Positions 4,386-6,205 of a stretch of DNA of 6,205 nt are shown here, piece after piece (the first letter of the stretch is position 1; every line of letters begins with the position of its first letter). Below the pieces are notes generated by a model that saw only the letters and a list, made by a program, of their open reading frames with translations, was not told where the DNA came from and searched no databases. Location: assembly GCA_013140935.1 (NCBI GenBank), contig JABFSD010000269.1, positions 1 through 6,205 on the forward strand. The letters are read 5' to 3'. The DNA is from Acidobacteriota bacterium (lineage in GTDB: Bacteria; Acidobacteriota; Blastocatellia; RBC074). The position numbers and the translations under genes are program-made.

Positions 4386-6205
4386 CTAACGCCACTCGCC
4401 TTGCAGCGTGAAGGCCGCCCAATAATACGGCGCTTCCCACTGTTTGGTTTTCCACATCTCGATCTGCGCCGCGCGTAAGGCCGCCGCCGGACGTTCGCCT
4501 TCGACCAGGACGCGGCGGTAAAACTTCGTCATCAATTCCGCCGTCGCCTTGTCGTTGACGCTCCACAAACTGACCACCACGCGCGCCGCGCCCGCGTACA
4601 TAAAGCCGCGCGTCAGGCTCACCAAGCCTTCGCCTTTGACCTGCTTGCCCAAGCCCGTTTCGCAGGCCGAGAGCACGACCATCTCCGCCGGCAGGTTCAA
4701 GTTGTAGACCTCGTGCGCGCGCAGAAAGCCGTCTTGCGGCGCGCCCTGTTCGTCAAAGAGCGAAAGCAGGACGGTAGACAACTCCGCGCGCTCGCTGTCG
4801 GTCAGTCCGTGCGTAGCGAAGTGAACGTAGCGATACTGGCTCAGTTGTTCGCTTGTCGCCGTCGCGCGATTCGCCGCGAAATCGAGCGCCTGCATCCGCT
4901 CGCCTGCCGGAACCAGCGCCAGCAATTGCTCGGCCTCTTGCCGTGTGAAGGGCAGTCGCGCAATGCGCAATTCACTGGAATCACCCTCCGCAACTTGGGC
5001 GAGCTTGCGGGTGATGCGCTCGTTTTTCAGGCTGGCAATCGTCTGCGGAACTGGCGCTTCGGGTTGGCGCGCGCGGGACTTGATGCGCGGGTCATCTTTG
5101 GCAAAGACGGGATCGGCCAGTACCGCCAGTGTCTTGGGCACCGGTTTGCGATCCTTCAACTCGCGCCGCAACACGGCCAGCGTCGAAGCCGACGGCAGAT
5201 TGATCACCTCGTGCTCCACAATCAGCGGCGTGAAGGAAGCAGAAGGCGTGACGCTCTTCTCCTTTTTTTCATCTTTCATCCCGCTGCCTTCATCCTTCGG
5301 TAGCGGCTTTGGAATGGGCAACGCGCCGAAGGGCAGGTAATGCAACATTCCGTCCGCCACAATCGCCAGCCGCTTCTTGCCCAGTTGTTCGGCGACCGGC
5401 GCAAGCAACATCTGGCTCAACGCCGCCGCCGCTTCCGGGTATTGCTCGCTGGCCTGAAGCTGGCGCAGCGAACGTTGCTTTTCCGTCTCCCCGCGCACGC
5501 TGCGATTGGGCGCGGAGAGCAAGTCATAGACGCGCTGGGCGGCGGCTTCGATCACCTCGCGTTTCGGCAATTCGTAGCTGCTGACGGCGGTCGGCGTCAC
5601 CGCCCAGAGAAAGCTGCGCTCATTGCCGAGCGCGTATTCGAGCAGGAGCGTATCGGCATCGAGCACTTGCTGTTGAATCTCGGCGGCGGTGAGCGGCTGT
5701 GGTTGGGTGAGGGCGGCGTAGCGCGGGCTAGCTTGGCGGATTTGCGTTTGGATTTGTTGGAGGTCGGTAGTTAGCGCATCAAGTTCTTTCTTGATTGCGC
5801 TGGCTTGGGCTTCTGTGGGTGAGCCGCTGAGTAGTTTGAGTTGGGTTTCTGCTTTCGCATTGAGTTGTTGTTGCAACTTAAGTTCGCGGGTGAGTAAGGC
5901 TGGATCAACCCCTTGCCGAATATCAGCACGAGCTTCAGTCAAACTCTCGATCAATGAGCGAGCACGGGCGCGCTCACTTGCTTGCAGCGCCAAAAAATCA
6001 TGGCTTTTGGTTGGTTCTTGTTTGTGAATTTGCATCAACAGGTTGATGTAAAACTCGTGCAAGACATGCTTTTTACCGAAGTAAGAAGTACGCATTTCCC
6101 GGCTAATAGTCTTAACGCGTAATAACTCAACAATCTTAAGAGAAGGTTCAATGTGAGCGCGAGCGGCATTAAAGTCACCGAGAAGATACTCGATCATGCT
6201 TTTAT
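4386..6205 (-). CDS. TPR-CHAT domain protein, putative caspase-like protease (5' end outside window)
   Basis: This is the C-terminal part of a TPR-linked CHAT protein (caspase-like, clan CD fold). The first visible ATG is at 6195-6197, but the frame stays open to the window edge and the opening residues (LLGDFNAARAHIEPSLKIVE) look like the end of a TPR, so the true start lies outside. Counting from that ATG (603 residues): 1-100 is helical with the ASERARARSL signature of this family at 73-82; about 101-155 is a probable coiled coil rich in Q, K, E and L; about 170-603 is the CHAT domain. The catalytic His is H463 in HFATHG and the Cys is C512 in LSACETG, followed by the SLWSV strand and the closing PYYWAAFTLQGEW motif. 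Both catalytic residues are present, so activity is plausible; the substrate is unknown. A K/D/E-rich insertion sits at 301-314. The TAG stop lies 33 nt before the next gene, which suggests co-transcription. GC is much lower beyond about 5760 than in the CHAT part. Any signal peptide would be outside the window. Confidence 0.93.
   Translation of the reverse strand, partial: KSMIEYLLGDFNAARAHIEPSLKIVELLRVKTISREMRTSYFGKKHVLHEFYINLLMQIHKQEPTKSHDFLALQASERARARSLIESLTEARADIRQGVDPALLTRELKLQQQLNAKAETQLKLLSGSPTEAQASAIKKELDALTTDLQQIQTQIRQASPRYAALTQPQPLTAAEIQQQVLDADTLLLEYALGNERSFLWAVTPTAVSSYELPKREVIEAAAQRVYDLLSAPNRSVRGETEKQRSLRQLQASEQYPEAAAALSQMLLAPVAEQLGKKRLAIVADGMLHYLPFGALPIPKPLPKDEGSGMKDEKKEKSVTPSASFTPLIVEHEVINLPSASTLAVLRRELKDRKPVPKTLAVLADPVFAKDDPRIKSRARQPEAPVPQTIASLKNERITRKLAQVAEGDSSELRIARLPFTRQEAEQLLALVPAGERMQALDFAANRATATSEQLSQYRYVHFATHGLTDSERAELSTVLLSLFDEQGAPQDGFLRAHEVYNLNLPAEMVVLSACETGLGKQVKGEGLVSLTRGFMYAGAARVVVSLWSVNDKATAELMTKFYRRVLVEGERPAAALRAAQIEMWKTKQWEAPYYWAAFTLQGEWR
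5241..5268 (-). other. Possible -1 frameshift site: A AAA AAG heptamer plus hairpin
   Basis: On the coding strand the heptamer A AAA AAG (5268 down to 5262) is in the phase needed for a tandem -1 slip (GAA AAA AAG). One base later a hairpin can form at 5260-5241: AGAAG pairs with CTTCT and GCG with CGC, with one bulged A and a TCA loop. A -1 shift would read 56 more codons and stop at TGA (5094-5092), before the catalytic His and Cys. The one-base spacer is shorter than is usual for a stimulatory structure, and no clear upstream Shine-Dalgarno-like stimulator is visible. This could be a chance feature of the A-rich insertion. Confidence 0.22.
5256..5297 (-). repeat. K/D/E-rich insertion inside the CHAT domain, possible dispersed repeat
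   Basis: This stretch encodes KDEGSGMKDEKKEK, residues 301-314 of the upstream CHAT protein counted from the first visible ATG. It falls between the LHYLPFGALPIP strand and the EHEVINLPSAS segment, which in relatives I know are joined by a short loop. The DNA consists of imperfect copies of an ATGAA/GATGAA unit. On the opposite strand it reads as TTCATC/CATCC units, which translate to strings like FIFHPAAFIL or SSFIPLPSSF. That pattern resembles short dispersed repeats seen in several metagenomic phyla. The resemblance is from memory and has not been searched. It contains an A7 run. Confidence 0.5.

Noticed and set aside
4210..4566. 118-aa minus-strand frame bridging the CHAT and DUF4384 genes
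   Set aside because: It overlaps both real genes in another frame and its Arg-rich translation matches no family; both overlapped frames have clear domain signatures.
4713..5774. Plus-strand open frames of 131-196 aa over the upstream CHAT gene
   Set aside because: They are antisense to a strongly conserved CHAT domain, with Arg/Ala-rich translations typical of high-GC shadow frames. The FIFHPAAFIL string in one of them was used only as a clue to the dispersed-repeat insertion.
6195..6197. ATG at the right edge as the true start of the upstream CHAT gene
   Set aside because: The frame is open upstream to the edge, no ribosome binding site can be seen, and the sequence starts in the middle of a TPR-like helix, so it is an internal methionine.
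1..6205. TPR-CHAT protease of a type III-E CRISPR system or of a gasdermin defence module
   Set aside because: No repeats with spacers, no Cas7-type effector and no gasdermin-like protein are present, and the downstream CHAT protein carries an export signal. The neighbouring regions outside the window cannot be assessed.

Overview
The window carries three protein genes, all on the minus strand and read from high to low coordinates. I see no tRNA, rRNA, CRISPR array or insertion sequence. First is the C-terminal part of a TPR-CHAT protein (4386 to the right edge, 5' end cut off). After 33 nt comes a small exported DUF4384-type protein (3441-4352). After a further 143 nt comes a long exported protein with a PPC-like domain, nine TPRs and a CHAT domain (start at 3297, running off the left edge with its 3' end cut off). 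Every sizeable plus-strand open frame lies antisense to one of these genes and matches no family I know.

Likely organism: the combination of a PPC-like domain, 42-residue TPRs and a CHAT domain, next to a DUF4384 protein ending in an LTQGDPLPQTIYRV-type tail, is one I associate with Acidobacteriota, especially Blastocatellia-like soil or metagenomic genomes. No rRNA or housekeeping marker is present, so this is inference from protein style. Hand-counted GC is about 57-68% in most sampled CHAT-coding stretches but only about 40-45% in sampled TPR or helical stretches.

How the genes may work together: both CHAT domains keep the caspase-like His/Cys pair (His463/Cys512 in the upstream protein, counted from the first visible ATG; His976/Cys1055 in the downstream one), so both could be active proteases. 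TPR superhelices usually bind a partner or substrate. The DUF4384 protein between them has a signal peptide and a basic, flexible linker, so it could be a partner or substrate of an exported CHAT protease cascade. No effector such as a gasdermin, and no CRISPR component, is visible, so the biological role stays open.

Points for a second look: two presumptive proteases around one secreted protein; a codon-usage break between TPR and CHAT parts in both large genes; nine tandem 126-bp units; a lysine/aspartate/glutamate-rich insertion inside the first CHAT domain that resembles a dispersed repeat; and, inside that insertion, an in-frame A AAA AAG heptamer followed by a hairpin, which on a -1 shift would give a product lacking the catalytic pair.
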